From Limnohabitans sp. 2KL-1 (GTDB lineage Bacteria > Pseudomonadota > Gammaproteobacteria > Burkholderiales > Burkholderiaceae_C): a DNA stretch of 64,000 bases. This document shows, piece by piece, positions 1 to 9,352 of this stretch. Where the stretch lies: NCBI RefSeq assembly GCF_003063435.1, contig NZ_NESL01000002.1:682001-746000 (forward strand), read 5' to 3'. The translations under genes and the position numbers were made by a program. The notes beneath the pieces are model-generated. The model was not told the DNA's origin, searched no databases, and saw nothing but the letters and a program-made list of their open reading frames with translations. The stretch's first letter is position 1; every line of letters begins with the position of its first letter.

Positions 1-306
1 GAAGAGCGTTGGATGCTGGCCACCGGCTTTTCGGCCGACAACTGCCACGCCGAGCACCACGCCACCATTTTGGAGACCATGCGTGTGGTGGAAGCCCATT
101 ACCTGGACAGCGACCCGACCATCATCACCCGCATGGCCGAAGCACTGGCCGAGTGGTTCCCGGGCCATGCCGCCAGCATGGACGCGGGCTTGGCCGCCCA
201 CCTGAAATCGGTGGGTTTTGACAGCGTGAGCGAAACGCTGGCCGATCCATCGGCCATTCAAAACGTGACCATGTCGGGTTGCGGCAGCGTCAGCTGCAGC
301 AGCTGA
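1..306 (+). CDS. bacteriohemerythrin-like protein, 3' part only
   Basis: The reading frame is open from the first base of the window to a TGA at 304-306, so the N-terminus lies outside. The visible part has the spacing of a hemerythrin four-helix bundle: HAEHH in one helix, then FPGHAASMDAGLAAHL, which supplies the His and Asp ligands of the last helix. Hemerythrins bind O2 at a carboxylate-bridged di-iron site. A Ser/Cys-rich tail (GCGSVSCSS) follows the fold and is not part of the usual domain. The family call is fairly safe, but the full architecture (single domain, or fused to a sensor) cannot be judged. Confidence 0.7.
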   Translation, partial: EERWMLATGFSADNCHAEHHATILETMRVVEAHYLDSDPTIITRMAEALAEWFPGHAASMDAGLAAHLKSVGFDSVSETLADPSAIQNVTMSGCGSVSCSS

Positions 307-346
307 TCCACAAGCCCGGCGGGTGGCGTAAAACAGCCCGCGCAGA

Positions 347-1342
347 TCAGGCCAGGATTTCTACCCAGTTGGGGCCCTGCCCCAAAGGCACACGCTGTTG
401 CAGTGCCAACTGACCCGTGGCGCGATCGATCGACAAGCGGCTCAGGTGGTGCGACAACTGGCCCACCACCAGCAAATGCTGGCCGATCGGGTCAATGGCA
501 AAACCACGGGGCTGGGTTTCAACGGCCGTGTGACCCTTGACGGTGATGTGACCTGTGACCGTGTCAACAGCAAAGTGTGCCAGCGTGCTGGAAGTGCGCT
601 CGCTGGCGTACAAGTGACGTCCATCGGGCGTGAGGTGCAGATCGGCCGCCCAAGGCTGGCCCGTGAAGCCTGCGGGCAAAATGTCCACACGGCTTTGCAC
701 ACCGCTCAAACGGCCCTGCTTGGCATCCCAGGCCAGCACGTCCAACGTGCCATCGAGTTCGTTGAGCAAGTACACAAACCGGCCTGCAGGGTCAAACCGA
801 CAATGCCGAGGCCCTGCACCGGCACGCCCGTGCCAGGTGGATGCGGGGCTCAATTGGCCTGTCTCGGCATTGAACGCATACACCATGAGTTCGCCGCCGC
901 CCAGGCTGGTGGCCAGCACATAACGGTTGCAAGGCGAAGCCACGATGGCGTGGGCATTGGGGCCCGTGGGCACCACCTGCTGCACAGCGCCCACCGAGCC
1001 ATCGGCCAACACCGGGCTCACCGTGAGCTGGTGCCCGGGGTACGAAGCCGCCAACAAAAACCGTCCCGTGATGTCGGTGCCCACATAAGCCATGCTGGCG
1101 GGCAAAGCCGCCTCACCCACCCGGCGCAGATCGCGGTTTTGCGGGTCAATGGCCAGACTCACCACCGCCATCGGGTCACTGCGGCGGGCCGCATACAGCA
1201 TGTGCCGCGAAGGGCTGATGGCCATGGGCATGAGGTTCCCACCCACATGCACGGTGCTTTGCAACCGCAGCTCGCCATGGGCTGCCATGTGCAGCACCGA
1301 GATGTCGCCACTGTCGGCATTGGAAACATAAACATGGGCCAT
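347..1342 (-). CDS. beta-propeller lactonase (6-phosphogluconolactonase/YbhE family)
   Basis: 331 residues with no signal peptide and repeating propeller blades such as ISPSRHMLYAARR, TPDGRHLYASER and DPAGRFVYLLNEL. This is the pattern of the seven-bladed lactonase family (PF10282). It is the last gene of the leftward arm of the uronate cluster, 46 bp beyond the amidohydrolase. Uronate dehydrogenase, encoded in the rightward arm, releases an aldaro-lactone that must be opened before glucarate dehydratase can act. I infer that this enzyme hydrolyses glucaro- or galactaro-lactone rather than 6-phosphogluconolactone. The family is seen in the sequence; the substrate is deduced from the neighbours. 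Confidence 0.75.
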   Translation of the reverse strand: MAHVYVSNADSGDISVLHMAAHGELRLQSTVHVGGNLMPMAISPSRHMLYAARRSDPMAVVSLAIDPQNRDLRRVGEAALPASMAYVGTDITGRFLLAASYPGHQLTVSPVLADGSVGAVQQVVPTGPNAHAIVASPCNRYVLATSLGGGELMVYAFNAETGQLSPASTWHGRAGAGPRHCRFDPAGRFVYLLNELDGTLDVLAWDAKQGRLSGVQSRVDILPAGFTGQPWAADLHLTPDGRHLYASERTSSTLAHFAVDTVTGHITVKGHTAVETQPRGFAIDPIGQHLLVVGQLSHHLSRLSIDRATGQLALQQRVPLGQGPNWVEILA

Positions 1343-1388
1343 GGGTCAGATTTCCTGAAAATGCATCTAAAGCCGAGCACCTGAGCGC

Positions 1389-2219
1389 TCAAGCATCAAA
1401 GCCGTAAAGCTGTGCAGGGTTGTCCACCAAAATGCGTTGCAGATCGGCATCACACGCAACCCAGGCGGGCAACAAGTTCAGCAAGGCGGCATTGGAGGGC
1501 ACGGGGTCTTGATTGGGGTGAGGCCAATTGCTCGCCCACAAACAGCGCTCGGGGTAATGGGTCGCAAGGTAACGTGCCAGCAAACCCACATCGTCGTAAT
1601 AAGGCGCTCCGTGGCGCGAAGTCTCATAAGGTGCAGACAGCTTGACCCAAACACGGCCTGTGTCCAGCAAGCGGCACAGGGCCTGAAACGCCGGGTCGTC
1701 CGTGCCCGAAGGGGGCTCCAGAAATTTTCCGTTGTGATCGATCACCAGCGGCACATCCAGGCTTTGCAAGAGTGGCAGGCGCTGCACAAACTCACAGCCA
1801 TTGAACTGCACATTCAAATGCCAGCCCAAAGGCTGCACCTTGACGGCCATCGGTGCCAGCGCATCCCAGCCCAACAGCCCGCCAGGGAACATCATCATGC
1901 GCACACCCCGCACGCCTGCGGCATGCATGGCTTGCAATTGGGTGTCGCTCACCTGCACCGGCACCATGGCCACGGCCCGGGCGCGGCCGGGCATGCTGGC
2001 CACAGCGGCCAAGGTGCAGCGGTTGTCAAAACCATAGCCCGTGGGTTGCACCACCACCACACGCGTCAATCGCAGCGCGGCCTGCACTTGGGCATAGTCG
2101 GCCATGGGGGCGTGCGGTGGCTTGAAGGTGGCAGTGGACGCCAAAGGGTAAGCCTCGTCATAGGCGTGCATGTGGCAGTCGCAAGCCCCGGGGGGCACAA
2201 CCCATGAAACTGCGGTCAT
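1389..2219 (-). CDS. amidohydrolase_2 family protein, probable aldarolactone isomerase
   Basis: 276 residues. The ATG at 2219 overlaps the stop of the upstream dehydrogenase as ATGA; the frame stays open further upstream, but those codons lie inside the neighbour. It has the HxH pair of the amidohydrolase TIM barrel (DCHMH, residues 14-18), a mid-barrel VIDHNGKF and a C-terminal ASNWPHP. Related pyrone-dicarboxylate hydrolases have Asp where this protein has Asn in that last motif. That change suits the galactaro-lactone isomerase branch, which moves a 1,5-lactone to the 1,4-lactone. With a uronate dehydrogenase and a lactonase in the same cluster, lactone isomerisation is the best guess; a hydrolase is the alternative. 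Confidence 0.7.
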   Translation of the reverse strand: MTAVSWVVPPGACDCHMHAYDEAYPLASTATFKPPHAPMADYAQVQAALRLTRVVVVQPTGYGFDNRCTLAAVASMPGRARAVAMVPVQVSDTQLQAMHAAGVRGVRMMMFPGGLLGWDALAPMAVKVQPLGWHLNVQFNGCEFVQRLPLLQSLDVPLVIDHNGKFLEPPSGTDDPAFQALCRLLDTGRVWVKLSAPYETSRHGAPYYDDVGLLARYLATHYPERCLWASNWPHPNQDPVPSNAALLNLLPAWVACDADLQRILVDNPAQLYGFDA

Positions 2220-3217
2220 CGCGCTGCCCGATCCTGCCAGCGTTGGGCATGGGCCGGGTTGACCGCACCGTGGGGCATGCGTCCTTGCAAAATGTCTGTC
2301 GTTTGCACCACGGTTTCGAGCGCCTGATGGGCAATGGCTGGCGGCGTCAAACCGCCCACATGGGGGGTGGCGATCACACGGGGGTGACGCGCCAGATCGG
2401 CTGAGGGCATCTGGTCCGCCGCACGCCCCACGTCCAGCGCAGCACCGGCCAACAGCCCTTGGTCCAGCGCGTGCAACAACGCCTGCTCGTCGACCAATTG
2501 GCCCCGCGATGCGTTGATGAAAAACGCCGTAGGTTTCATCAGTGACAAAGCTTGGGCATTGATCAGGTTTTCTGTTTCGGGCGTTGCGGGGGCCAGGCAC
2601 ACCACATGGTCGGCACGGGCCAACAGTTGCAGCCAGCCCACCGACGCCACGGCCGGATCTTGCGGCACCACATAGGGGTCGTAGACACACACCCGCATGC
2701 CAAAAGCCTGCGCCAGACGGGCCACAAGGCGGCCGATTTCGCCATAGCCAATGATGCCCACACACGCTCCACGCAGTTCAGCCCCCATCCGGGGCTCCAC
2801 AGTCTGGCCTTGCCGATAAGCCAGCGTGGCTGCGCTGATGTGGCGACTCAGATCGATCATGACCCCGATCACCCATTCCGCCACCGACGGACCAAAGCCG
2901 GGGCTGGCACGCGTGACCAGCACACCTTCCCGGCTTGCCGCTGCCACATCGATGGTGCGAATGTCCACCGCACAACGCACGGCAGCCAGCAAACCCGGCA
3001 CCGCCGCGAAAAAATCGGCATCCAGCGCCGTCTGCCGATAGGCAATCAGCACGTCACAGCCTTGGGCTTGTTCAATCAACTCGGCCGTCGACCAATCGTG
3101 CGCATCGGGGTTGAGTTTGACGCTGGCCACCTGATGCAAACGGGCCAGCGCCTGTTCGCCAAAATAGGTCTGCAGGCGCTCGCGGGGATGGGTGACCAGC
3201 ACCGTGGGCAAAGACAT
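2216..3217 (-). CDS. D-2-hydroxyacid dehydrogenase (glyoxylate/hydroxypyruvate reductase type)
   Basis: 333 residues from the ATG at 3217. The longer open frame runs into the TRAP permease gene and is not used. The NAD-binding Rossmann motif GIIGYGEIGRLVARL is followed by the catalytic set: NASRGQLVDE (Arg), a downstream acidic residue, and TPHVGGLTPPA (His). The family interconverts 2-oxoacids and D-2-hydroxyacids. It lies between the TRAP permease (8 bp away) and the amidohydrolase (4-bp overlap), so it is surely co-transcribed with uronate uptake. Reduction of hydroxypyruvate or glyoxylate, or oxidation of an incoming hydroxyacid, would fit; the sequence does not choose between them. Confidence 0.8.
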   Translation of the reverse strand: MSLPTVLVTHPRERLQTYFGEQALARLHQVASVKLNPDAHDWSTAELIEQAQGCDVLIAYRQTALDADFFAAVPGLLAAVRCAVDIRTIDVAAASREGVLVTRASPGFGPSVAEWVIGVMIDLSRHISAATLAYRQGQTVEPRMGAELRGACVGIIGYGEIGRLVARLAQAFGMRVCVYDPYVVPQDPAVASVGWLQLLARADHVVCLAPATPETENLINAQALSLMKPTAFFINASRGQLVDEQALLHALDQGLLAGAALDVGRAADQMPSADLARHPRVIATPHVGGLTPPAIAHQALETVVQTTDILQGRMPHGAVNPAHAQRWQDRAAR

Positions 3218-3225
3218 GGCTGCGT

Positions 3226-4509
3226 TCACAAGCCCATGGTGCGGGGCAGCCAAAGCGAAATTTGCGGCACGTACGTGACCAGCATCAACACGAACAACAA
3301 GATCACAAAGAATGGCTTCATGGCCCTGACCACTTGCTCGATTTTGACTTTGGCCACAGCACTGCCAACAAACAGCACGGCCCCCACAGGTGGGGTGATC
3401 AGGCCAATGCCCAGATTGACCATCATGATCATGCCGAAGTGAACCGGATCTACACCGATGGTTTTGATGACGGGCAACAAGATCGGCGTGAGGATCAGGA
3501 TCAAGGGCGCCATGTCCATCAGGGTGCCCAACACCAGCAGCATGATGTTGATGCACGCCAAAATCACCCAGGGCTCATGGCTCAAGGCCGTGAAGACGGT
3601 GGTGATCTTGAGCGGAATCTGCATCAAGGTCATGATGTAACCAAAGCTCGCGGCAAAGCCAATCAGGATCATCACGATCGTGACGGTCTTGACGGTGCGG
3701 TGCATCAACTTGGGCAGGTCTTTCCACTTGTAGTCACGGTAAATGAACATGGTCACAAAAAATGCCCACACCACGGCGATCGAGGCCGACTCGGTGGCCG
3801 TGAAAACCCCCGACAAAATGCCCCCCAAAATGATGCCCATGGTCATCAAGCCCCACAGTGCATCGGCGCAAATTTTGAGCGCCTCTTTCAAGGGGATGAC
3901 GCGGCCTTTGGGGTAGTTTTCCTTGCGCGCCACATACAGGCAATAAACCGCCAGGCTCAAACCCAGCAGCAACCCGGGAAACACCCCGGCCATGAACAGC
4001 GCCGCGACCGAAACCGAGCCCCCTGCGGCCATGGAATAAATGACGGCGTTGTGGCTGGGTGGAATCAGGATGGCCTGCACGGAACCGCTCACCGTCACGG
4101 CCGTGGAAAAAGGTCGGGGATATCCGTTTTTTTCCATCTCGGGAATCAGGACCGAGCCAATCGATGCGGTGTCCGCCACCGACGAGCCGGAAATGGCCCC
4201 AAAAAAAGTGGAGGCCAAGATGTTGACCAACGACAAGCCGCCGCGCACAAAACCGATCAGCACCCCCGCAAACGCCACCAGACGCCGCGACATGCCCCCC
4301 TCGGCCATGATCGCGCCGGCCAGCACGAAACACGGGATGGCCAACAAGGAAAATTTGTTGACGCCACTGGCCATTTGAATCATTACCGCATCCAGCGGCA
4401 AATCGATCCACAAGGCGCCCAACAAAGCCGCCAGACCCAGGGCATACGCCACCGGCATGCCCACCAACATCAACAAAACAAAACTGCCAATGAGAACCAA
4501 TGCATCCAT
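3226..4509 (-). CDS. dctM: TRAP transporter large permease (DctM)
   Basis: 427 residues, very hydrophobic throughout, with the DctM signatures of the 12-helix TRAP large subunit: LAIPCFVLAGAIM, FGAISGSSVADTASIG and LGIGLITPPVGAVLF. It couples Na+ or H+ entry to solute import in the inner membrane. It starts 2 bp after the stop of the small permease gene and precedes the hydroxyacid dehydrogenase by 8 bp. The placement suggests that the cargo is a hexuronate or an aldarate. Confidence 0.93.
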   Translation of the reverse strand: MDALVLIGSFVLLMLVGMPVAYALGLAALLGALWIDLPLDAVMIQMASGVNKFSLLAIPCFVLAGAIMAEGGMSRRLVAFAGVLIGFVRGGLSLVNILASTFFGAISGSSVADTASIGSVLIPEMEKNGYPRPFSTAVTVSGSVQAILIPPSHNAVIYSMAAGGSVSVAALFMAGVFPGLLLGLSLAVYCLYVARKENYPKGRVIPLKEALKICADALWGLMTMGIILGGILSGVFTATESASIAVVWAFFVTMFIYRDYKWKDLPKLMHRTVKTVTIVMILIGFAASFGYIMTLMQIPLKITTVFTALSHEPWVILACINIMLLVLGTLMDMAPLILILTPILLPVIKTIGVDPVHFGMIMMVNLGIGLITPPVGAVLFVGSAVAKVKIEQVVRAMKPFFVILLFVLMLVTYVPQISLWLPRTMGL

Positions 4510-4511
4510 GA

Positions 4512-5030
4512 TCAGATCGCCTCCGCCGATGTGGGGCCTTCGTGGTCAAAAACCACCACAGCACGGTCATGCGCAGGCCCCCAAAACAGCACCTCCAGCA
4601 CAAACACCAAGGTCATGAATGCCCCCAAGGGGAGCGGCATGTATGTCCAGCCCACCGCCATCCAGGGCAAATCACCCAAGGTCTGCCCCATGGTTTCCGT
4701 GGCCAGTTTGCCACCCCAAACCACGACGAACACACAGATGCCCGCCATGCACAAATGCACCAGCGCGGCGCAGGTTTTTTGCAAGGGCTCGGGCAGGTGA
4801 TCGGTCAGCATGCCCACGGCGATGTGCGATCCCGCCCGGTAACTGGCCGCTGCGCCCAGGAAGGTGAAAGTCACCATCAACAGCACGGCCACAGGCTCAG
4901 GCCAGCTGGAGCCTGTGCCCAGCACGTAGCGCGTGAACACCCCCCAAGGGATGATGAGGCTCATGCAAAAAATCGAGAGGCCGGATATCCAGATGCACAA
5001 CAGATACAGGCGATCAAACAAACGCAGCAT
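4512..5030 (-). CDS. dctQ: TRAP transporter small permease (DctQ)
   Basis: 172 residues with four predicted membrane segments, roughly residues 7-30, 42-60, 82-105 and 122-145, typical of DctQ. I chose the ATG at 5030 because GAGG lies about 9 bases upstream. An ATG at 5060 gives 182 residues but has no ribosome site. It binds the large permease and forms the membrane part of the importer with it. Confidence 0.85.
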   Translation of the reverse strand: MLRLFDRLYLLCIWISGLSIFCMSLIIPWGVFTRYVLGTGSSWPEPVAVLLMVTFTFLGAAASYRAGSHIAVGMLTDHLPEPLQKTCAALVHLCMAGICVFVVVWGGKLATETMGQTLGDLPWMAVGWTYMPLPLGAFMTLVFVLEVLFWGPAHDRAVVVFDHEGPTSAEAI

Positions 5031-5070
5031 GATCAAAGCCCTCAGGAAGATTGAGTCCATACAAACAACC

Positions 5071-5121
5071 GGGACAGGGTCTGCCCTGTCCCAAACAGCG
5101 GCAGCACGCTACGCGCTGCCG
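5071..5121 (-). promoter_or_regulatory. two hairpins between dctP and dctQ
   Basis: Two perfect stems lie back to back between the receptor and permease genes: GGGACAGGG/CCCTGTCCC (5071-5092, loop TCTG) and CGGCAGC/GCTGCCG (5099-5121). Neither is followed by a T-run on the minus strand. They look like mRNA-stabilising or attenuating structures, which would let the receptor be made in excess over the membrane subunits, as is common in binding-protein transporters. The stems are seen; the role is inferred. Confidence 0.5.
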
Positions 5122-5129
5122 ATTCAAGC

Positions 5130-6113
5130 TCACTTGACGGCTTCGATGCGTTTGATCAACTCGGCATACTGGCTGCCGTATTTGGCACGCACAGGGGCTG
5201 TGGCGTCATAGAAGGGTTTTTTGTCCACTGTCTTGAACTGAATGCCGGCCGCCTGGAGTTTGGCGCTGTATTCGGCCACGCTCTTGTCCCACAAGGCGCG
5301 CTGCTCCATTTGGGCCTCGCGGGCAAACTTGATCAAGCTGGCCTGATCGTCCTTGTTCATCTTGTCCCAACTCACTTTGGACATCACAAAAATCTCGGGA
5401 ATGATCAGGTGGGTGGTCTGGGTGTAATACTTCACGCCGGCCGAATAGTGGTTGGCTGTGAACAAGGTCGGCGGGTTGTTTTCTGCACCATCGACCACAC
5501 CGGTTTGCAAGGCACTGTAGGTGTCGTTGTGACCCATGGTGATGCCGTTGCCCCCCATGGCGTTCATGGTGTCCACAAACAAGGGGTTGCCCATCACGCG
5601 GATCTTGAGGCCCTTCAGGTCAGCGGGTGACTTGATTTCTTTCTTGGTGTACAGACTGCGCGAACCACTGTCCATCCAGCCCAAAGCCACCAGACGGGCT
5701 GGACTGTTGGTGATCTTGTCCAAAATTTCTTTGCCCACTGGGCCATCGATCACGGCGCGCATGTGCGCCTCGTCACGGAACACAAAGGGCATGTTGAACA
5801 CGTTCACATCGGGCACCACCGGCCCCAAAATGCCCAATGAAATGCGGGCAATCTGAATCGCACCGATTTGAGTTTGCTCCACCACCTCTTTTTCAGAGCC
5901 GAGGACACCACCGGGAAACATCTGCAACTTGTAGCGACCGCTGGTGGCCGCTTCGAGCTTTTTGCCCATGTTTTCAACCGCCACCACGTTGGGGTAGCCC
6001 GCGGGGTGCACGTCCGAAGCCTTTAGCACGGTTTGTGCCGAAGCCACTGGGGCCATGCACAAAGCCAGCATGGCGGCTGCCGTTGAAGAAAGCAGGTTTC
6101 TGCGAAAGTTCAT
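5130..6113 (-). CDS. dctP: TRAP transporter substrate-binding protein (DctP)
   Basis: 327 residues. The ATG at 6113 is preceded by AGGAGA. The N-terminal signal peptide is about residues 1-26, cleaved after VASA. The core has DctP family features, including the VHPAGYPNVV start of lobe 1 and the central KIRVMGNPL segment, whose Arg usually holds the ligand carboxylate. It is periplasmic and delivers solute to DctQM. It is the first gene of the leftward arm, about 135 bp from the divergent regulator. The ligand is probably a hexuronate or aldarate, judged by context only. Confidence 0.92.
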   Translation of the reverse strand: MNFRRNLLSSTAAAMLALCMAPVASAQTVLKASDVHPAGYPNVVAVENMGKKLEAATSGRYKLQMFPGGVLGSEKEVVEQTQIGAIQIARISLGILGPVVPDVNVFNMPFVFRDEAHMRAVIDGPVGKEILDKITNSPARLVALGWMDSGSRSLYTKKEIKSPADLKGLKIRVMGNPLFVDTMNAMGGNGITMGHNDTYSALQTGVVDGAENNPPTLFTANHYSAGVKYYTQTTHLIIPEIFVMSKVSWDKMNKDDQASLIKFAREAQMEQRALWDKSVAEYSAKLQAAGIQFKTVDKKPFYDATAPVRAKYGSQYAELIKRIEAVK

Positions 6114-6185
6114 GGTTGTCTCCTGTTATGGGTTGAGGCAATTGAGATCAACTGAAACCTTGCAAAACCTCAACCAAGTCATCAG

Positions 6186-6196
6186 TTGTCGTACAA
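6186..6196. promoter_or_regulatory. predicted operator of the uronate GntR regulator
   Basis: The sequence TTGTCGTACAA is a palindrome with TTGT/ACAA arms and a 3-base centre, the usual form of FCD-subfamily GntR operators. It is in the only intergenic region shared by the divergent dctP and gntR genes, 52 bp before the gntR ATG. It is therefore well placed to control both arms of the cluster. Confidence 0.6.
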
Positions 6197-6248
6197 TTGA
6201 ACCATGATTATCGTTGAGCTTCAAGATTCGGACAGCTAGGGATTACCC

Positions 6249-6977
6249 ATGGATACAACGAGCACCACACTGAAAAAACCTGGCGGCCTGGCTGTCCAGC
6301 TGGTCCAGGCCATGACCGAACAAATCCGCAGTGGCCGCCTGAATGCTGGCGACAAACTGCCCACCGAAGCGGCCATCATGAAAGACTTCGGCGTGAGCCG
6401 CACCGTGGTGCGCGAAGCCATCTCCCGGCTGCAAGCCTCAGGCTGGGTCGATACGCGCCACGGCATCGGCACCTTCGTGCTGCACCAAAGCGAACACCCG
6501 TCTTTTCGCATCAGCCCCGAGCACATGGGCACCCTGCGAGAAGTCATTGCCCTGCTGGAGTTCCGCATCAGCGTGGAAACCGAGGCCGCCGCGCTGGCTG
6601 CTGTGCGTCGCACGCCTGAAAACATCGCAGAACTGCAGTCCGCACTGAGTGCTTTCAACAGCGCCATCGAAGAAGGCCGGGACGCTGTGGCTGCCGACCA
6701 CCAATTCCATCAAGAAATTGCCCGCGCCACCCAAAACCACCACTTCACTGACCTGATGAACTCGCTGGGCGCAGGCGTGATTCCACGCGCCCGCATCAGC
6801 AGCATCCTGAGCTCCGACCCCGAAAGGCAGAACTATCTGCGACGAGTGAATCAAGAACACGAGAGCATTTACAACGCCATTGCCGCGCAAGATGTGGAGG
6901 CCGCTCGCGCTGCGATGCGCACCCATTTGGCCAACAGCCGGGAGCGCCTGCGCAAAAGCGACCCCGACAGCACCTGA
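6249..6977 (+). CDS. GntR-family (FadR/FCD) transcriptional regulator of uronate catabolism
   Basis: 242 residues. An N-terminal winged helix (about 12-78) contains LPTEAAIMKDFGVSRTVVREAISRL and the wing GIGTFV. A C-terminal all-helical FCD domain (about 95-235) has the metal/ligand set DHQFHQEIA and later His residues in QEHESI and MRTHL. FCD regulators are usually repressors released by a sugar acid from the pathway. It is the first gene of the rightward arm, 63 bp before gudD and divergent from dctP, so it very likely controls the whole cluster. Confidence 0.9.
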   Translation: MDTTSTTLKKPGGLAVQLVQAMTEQIRSGRLNAGDKLPTEAAIMKDFGVSRTVVREAISRLQASGWVDTRHGIGTFVLHQSEHPSFRISPEHMGTLREVIALLEFRISVETEAAALAAVRRTPENIAELQSALSAFNSAIEEGRDAVAADHQFHQEIARATQNHHFTDLMNSLGAGVIPRARISSILSSDPERQNYLRRVNQEHESIYNAIAAQDVEAARAAMRTHLANSRERLRKSDPDST

Positions 6978-7040
6978 GGCCGACAAACGCAAAGGCACTC
7001 ACGTTTTCCCCAATGAAAAAAGCGGCCCTCAAGTTGTACG

Positions 7041-8402
7041 ATGTCTATTGACCAAAGTTCCAACACCATGACACCCCAAAACACCCCGACCGTCACCCGC
7101 ATGCAGGTGATCCCTGTGGCCGGCCACGACGGCATGCTGCTGAACCTGAGCGGTGCACACGGCCCGTTTTTCACCCGCAACATCGTCATCCTGACCGACT
7201 CGGCAGGCCGCACGGGCCTGGGCGAGGTGCCCGGCGGCGAAAAAATCCGCCAGACGCTGGAAGACGCCCGCCCCCTGATCGAAGGCCAGCCGATTGGCGA
7301 CTACAACCGCGTGCTCAACGCCATGCGCCAGCAGTTTGCCGACCGCGACAGCGGGGGGCGGGGCAACCAGACCTTTGACCTGCGCACCACCATCCACGCC
7401 GTCACCGCCGTGGAGTCGGCTTTGCTGGATTTGCTGGGCCAGCACCTGAACGTGCCGGTGTGCGCCCTGCTGGGTGAAGGCCAGCAGCGGACGCGGGTGC
7501 AAATGCTGGGTTATCTGTTCTATGTGGGCGACCGCCAGCAAACCGACCTGCCCTACCGCAGCGAACCCGACCAGGCCGACGACTGGCTGCGCCTGCGCCA
7601 CGAAAAAGCCATGACGGTCGAGGCCGTGGTGCGATTGGCCGAAGCCGCGCAAGCCCGCTATGGCTTTCAGGACTTCAAACTCAAAGGCGGCGTGCTGCGC
7701 GGTGAAGAAGAGGTCGAGGCCATCGTGGCACTGCATGAGCGTTTTCCGCAGGCTCGCATCACACTCGACCCCAACGGCGGCTGGCTGCTCAAAGACGCCA
7801 TTCGCCTGTTGCGCGATCACGGTAACACCATGGCGTATGCCGAAGACCCCTGCGGCGCAGAAGGCGTGTTCTCGGGCCGCGAAGTCATGGCCGAATTCCG
7901 CCGCGCCACCGGCTTGCTGACCGCCACCAACATGGTGGCCACCGATTGGCGCGAGATGGCCCACAGCATCCAACTGCAGTCGGTCGACATTCCGCTGGCC
8001 GACCCGCATTTCTGGACGCTGCAAGGCTCGGTGCGCGTGGCCCAGCTGTGCCAGATGTATGACCTGACCTGGGGCTCACACTCGAACAACCATTTCGACA
8101 TTTCGCTGGCCATGTTCACCCAATGCGCGGCAGCGGCCCCCGGCAAAGTCACCGCGATCGACACGCACTGGATTTGGCAAGACGGCCAGTTCCTCACCAA
8201 AGACCCGCTGCAAATCAAGGACGGCTATGTCGATGTGCCCGCCAAACCCGGCTTGGGCATCGAGGTGGACATGGACGCGGTGATGCAAGCGAACCAGCTT
8301 TACCAACAACACGGCCTGGGTGCCCGCGATGACGCCATCGCGATGCAATACCTGATCCCTGGTTGGAAGTTCAACAACAAGATGCCTTGCATGGTGCGCT
8401 GA
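7041..8402 (+). CDS. gudD: D-glucarate dehydratase
   Basis: 453 residues from the ATG at 7041; an ATG at 7068 gives 444, closer to the usual length near 446. It is close to E. coli GudD over its full length as I remember that sequence. Enolase-superfamily catalytic parts are all present: FKLKGG (the KxK base), LDPNGGW and AEDPCGAE (Mg ligands), ATNM, and SHSNNHFD with the second catalytic His. It dehydrates D-glucarate or L-idarate to 5-keto-4-deoxy-D-glucarate in the cytoplasm. No galactarate dehydratase is in the window, so the cluster is geared mainly to glucuronate. Confidence 0.96.
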   Translation: MSIDQSSNTMTPQNTPTVTRMQVIPVAGHDGMLLNLSGAHGPFFTRNIVILTDSAGRTGLGEVPGGEKIRQTLEDARPLIEGQPIGDYNRVLNAMRQQFADRDSGGRGNQTFDLRTTIHAVTAVESALLDLLGQHLNVPVCALLGEGQQRTRVQMLGYLFYVGDRQQTDLPYRSEPDQADDWLRLRHEKAMTVEAVVRLAEAAQARYGFQDFKLKGGVLRGEEEVEAIVALHERFPQARITLDPNGGWLLKDAIRLLRDHGNTMAYAEDPCGAEGVFSGREVMAEFRRATGLLTATNMVATDWREMAHSIQLQSVDIPLADPHFWTLQGSVRVAQLCQMYDLTWGSHSNNHFDISLAMFTQCAAAAPGKVTAIDTHWIWQDGQFLTKDPLQIKDGYVDVPAKPGLGIEVDMDAVMQANQLYQQHGLGARDDAIAMQYLIPGWKFNNKMPCMVR

Positions 8403-8434
8403 GCACCCGGGCGATTCCGTACAAAGGACACAAC

Positions 8435-9319
8435 ATGAAACTCGGATTCATCGGCTTGGGCATCATGGGCGCGCCCATGGCCGGACACCTGCTCGCGGGC
8501 GGCCACGAAGTCTTTGCTTTTTCGCGCAGCGGCGTGCCTGCTGCCGTGCTCGAACAAGGTGCCAAAGCCTGCGCCAGCCCGACCGAGGTGGCGCAGCACG
8601 CCGACATCATTTTCACCATGGTGCCCGACACCCCGCATGTGGAAGACGTGCTGTTTGGCGAGCAGGGTGTGGCCAAAGGCCTGAGCGCAGGCAAGACCCT
8701 GGTAGACATGAGCTCCATCTCACCCATCGCCACCAAGGCATTCGCAGCCAAGATCAACGCTCTGGGTTGCGACTATCTGGATGCCCCGGTGTCCGGCGGC
8801 GAAGTGGGCGCCAAAGCGGCCAGCCTCACCATCATGGTCGGCGGCAGCGAAGCCACCTTCAACAAAGTGCATCCCCTGTTCGCCCTGATGGGCAAAAACA
8901 TCACCCTGATCGGTGACAACGGCAGCGGCCAGACCTGCAAGGTGGCCAATCAGATCATCGTGGCACTCAACATAGAGGCTGTAGGCGAAGCCCTGTTGTT
9001 TGCGGCCAAAGCCGGTGCAGACCCGGCCAAAGTGCGCCAAGCGCTGATGGGGGGCCTCGCCACCAGCCGTATTCTGGAGTTGCATGGCGAACGGATGATC
9101 AAGCGCACCTTCAACCCGGGTTTCCGCATTGAGCTGCACCAGAAAGACCTGAACCTGGCGCTGGAAGGTGCCAAGGCCATGGGCCTGAGCCTGCCCAACA
9201 CGGCCAACGCTCAGCAACTGATGAACACCTGCGTGGCGCACGGCGGCGCAGCATGGGACCACTCCGGCCTCGTGCGTGCACTGGAGATCGCGGCCAATTT
9301 CCAGGTTGCTGGCAACTGA
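8435..9319 (+). CDS. garR: tartronate semialdehyde reductase (2-hydroxy-3-oxopropionate reductase)
   Basis: 294 residues. The ATG at 8435 has AAAGGA 8 bases upstream. The beta-hydroxyacid dehydrogenase pattern is complete: N-terminal GFIGLGIMGAPMAGHL for NAD(P), the substrate motif DAPVSGGEVGA, and the catalytic Lys in GQTCKVANQI. It reduces tartronate semialdehyde, a product of the aldolase encoded next, to D-glycerate. It lies 32 bp after gudD. No glycerate kinase gene is in the window, so glycerate must be phosphorylated by an enzyme encoded elsewhere. Confidence 0.94.
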   Translation: MKLGFIGLGIMGAPMAGHLLAGGHEVFAFSRSGVPAAVLEQGAKACASPTEVAQHADIIFTMVPDTPHVEDVLFGEQGVAKGLSAGKTLVDMSSISPIATKAFAAKINALGCDYLDAPVSGGEVGAKAASLTIMVGGSEATFNKVHPLFALMGKNITLIGDNGSGQTCKVANQIIVALNIEAVGEALLFAAKAGADPAKVRQALMGGLATSRILELHGERMIKRTFNPGFRIELHQKDLNLALEGAKAMGLSLPNTANAQQLMNTCVAHGGAAWDHSGLVRALEIAANFQVAGN

Positions 9320-9352
9320 ACATCCCCCCATTCCCAAAAAGAGAAAAACACC

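Noticed and set aside
398..1384. Long open frame opposite the lactonase gene
   Set aside because: It mirrors the codon structure of the real minus-strand gene and has no recognisable protein features.
2220..2765. Longer amidohydrolase reading frame
   Set aside because: The extra codons lie inside the dehydrogenase gene; the ATGA overlap at 2216-2219 marks the natural start.
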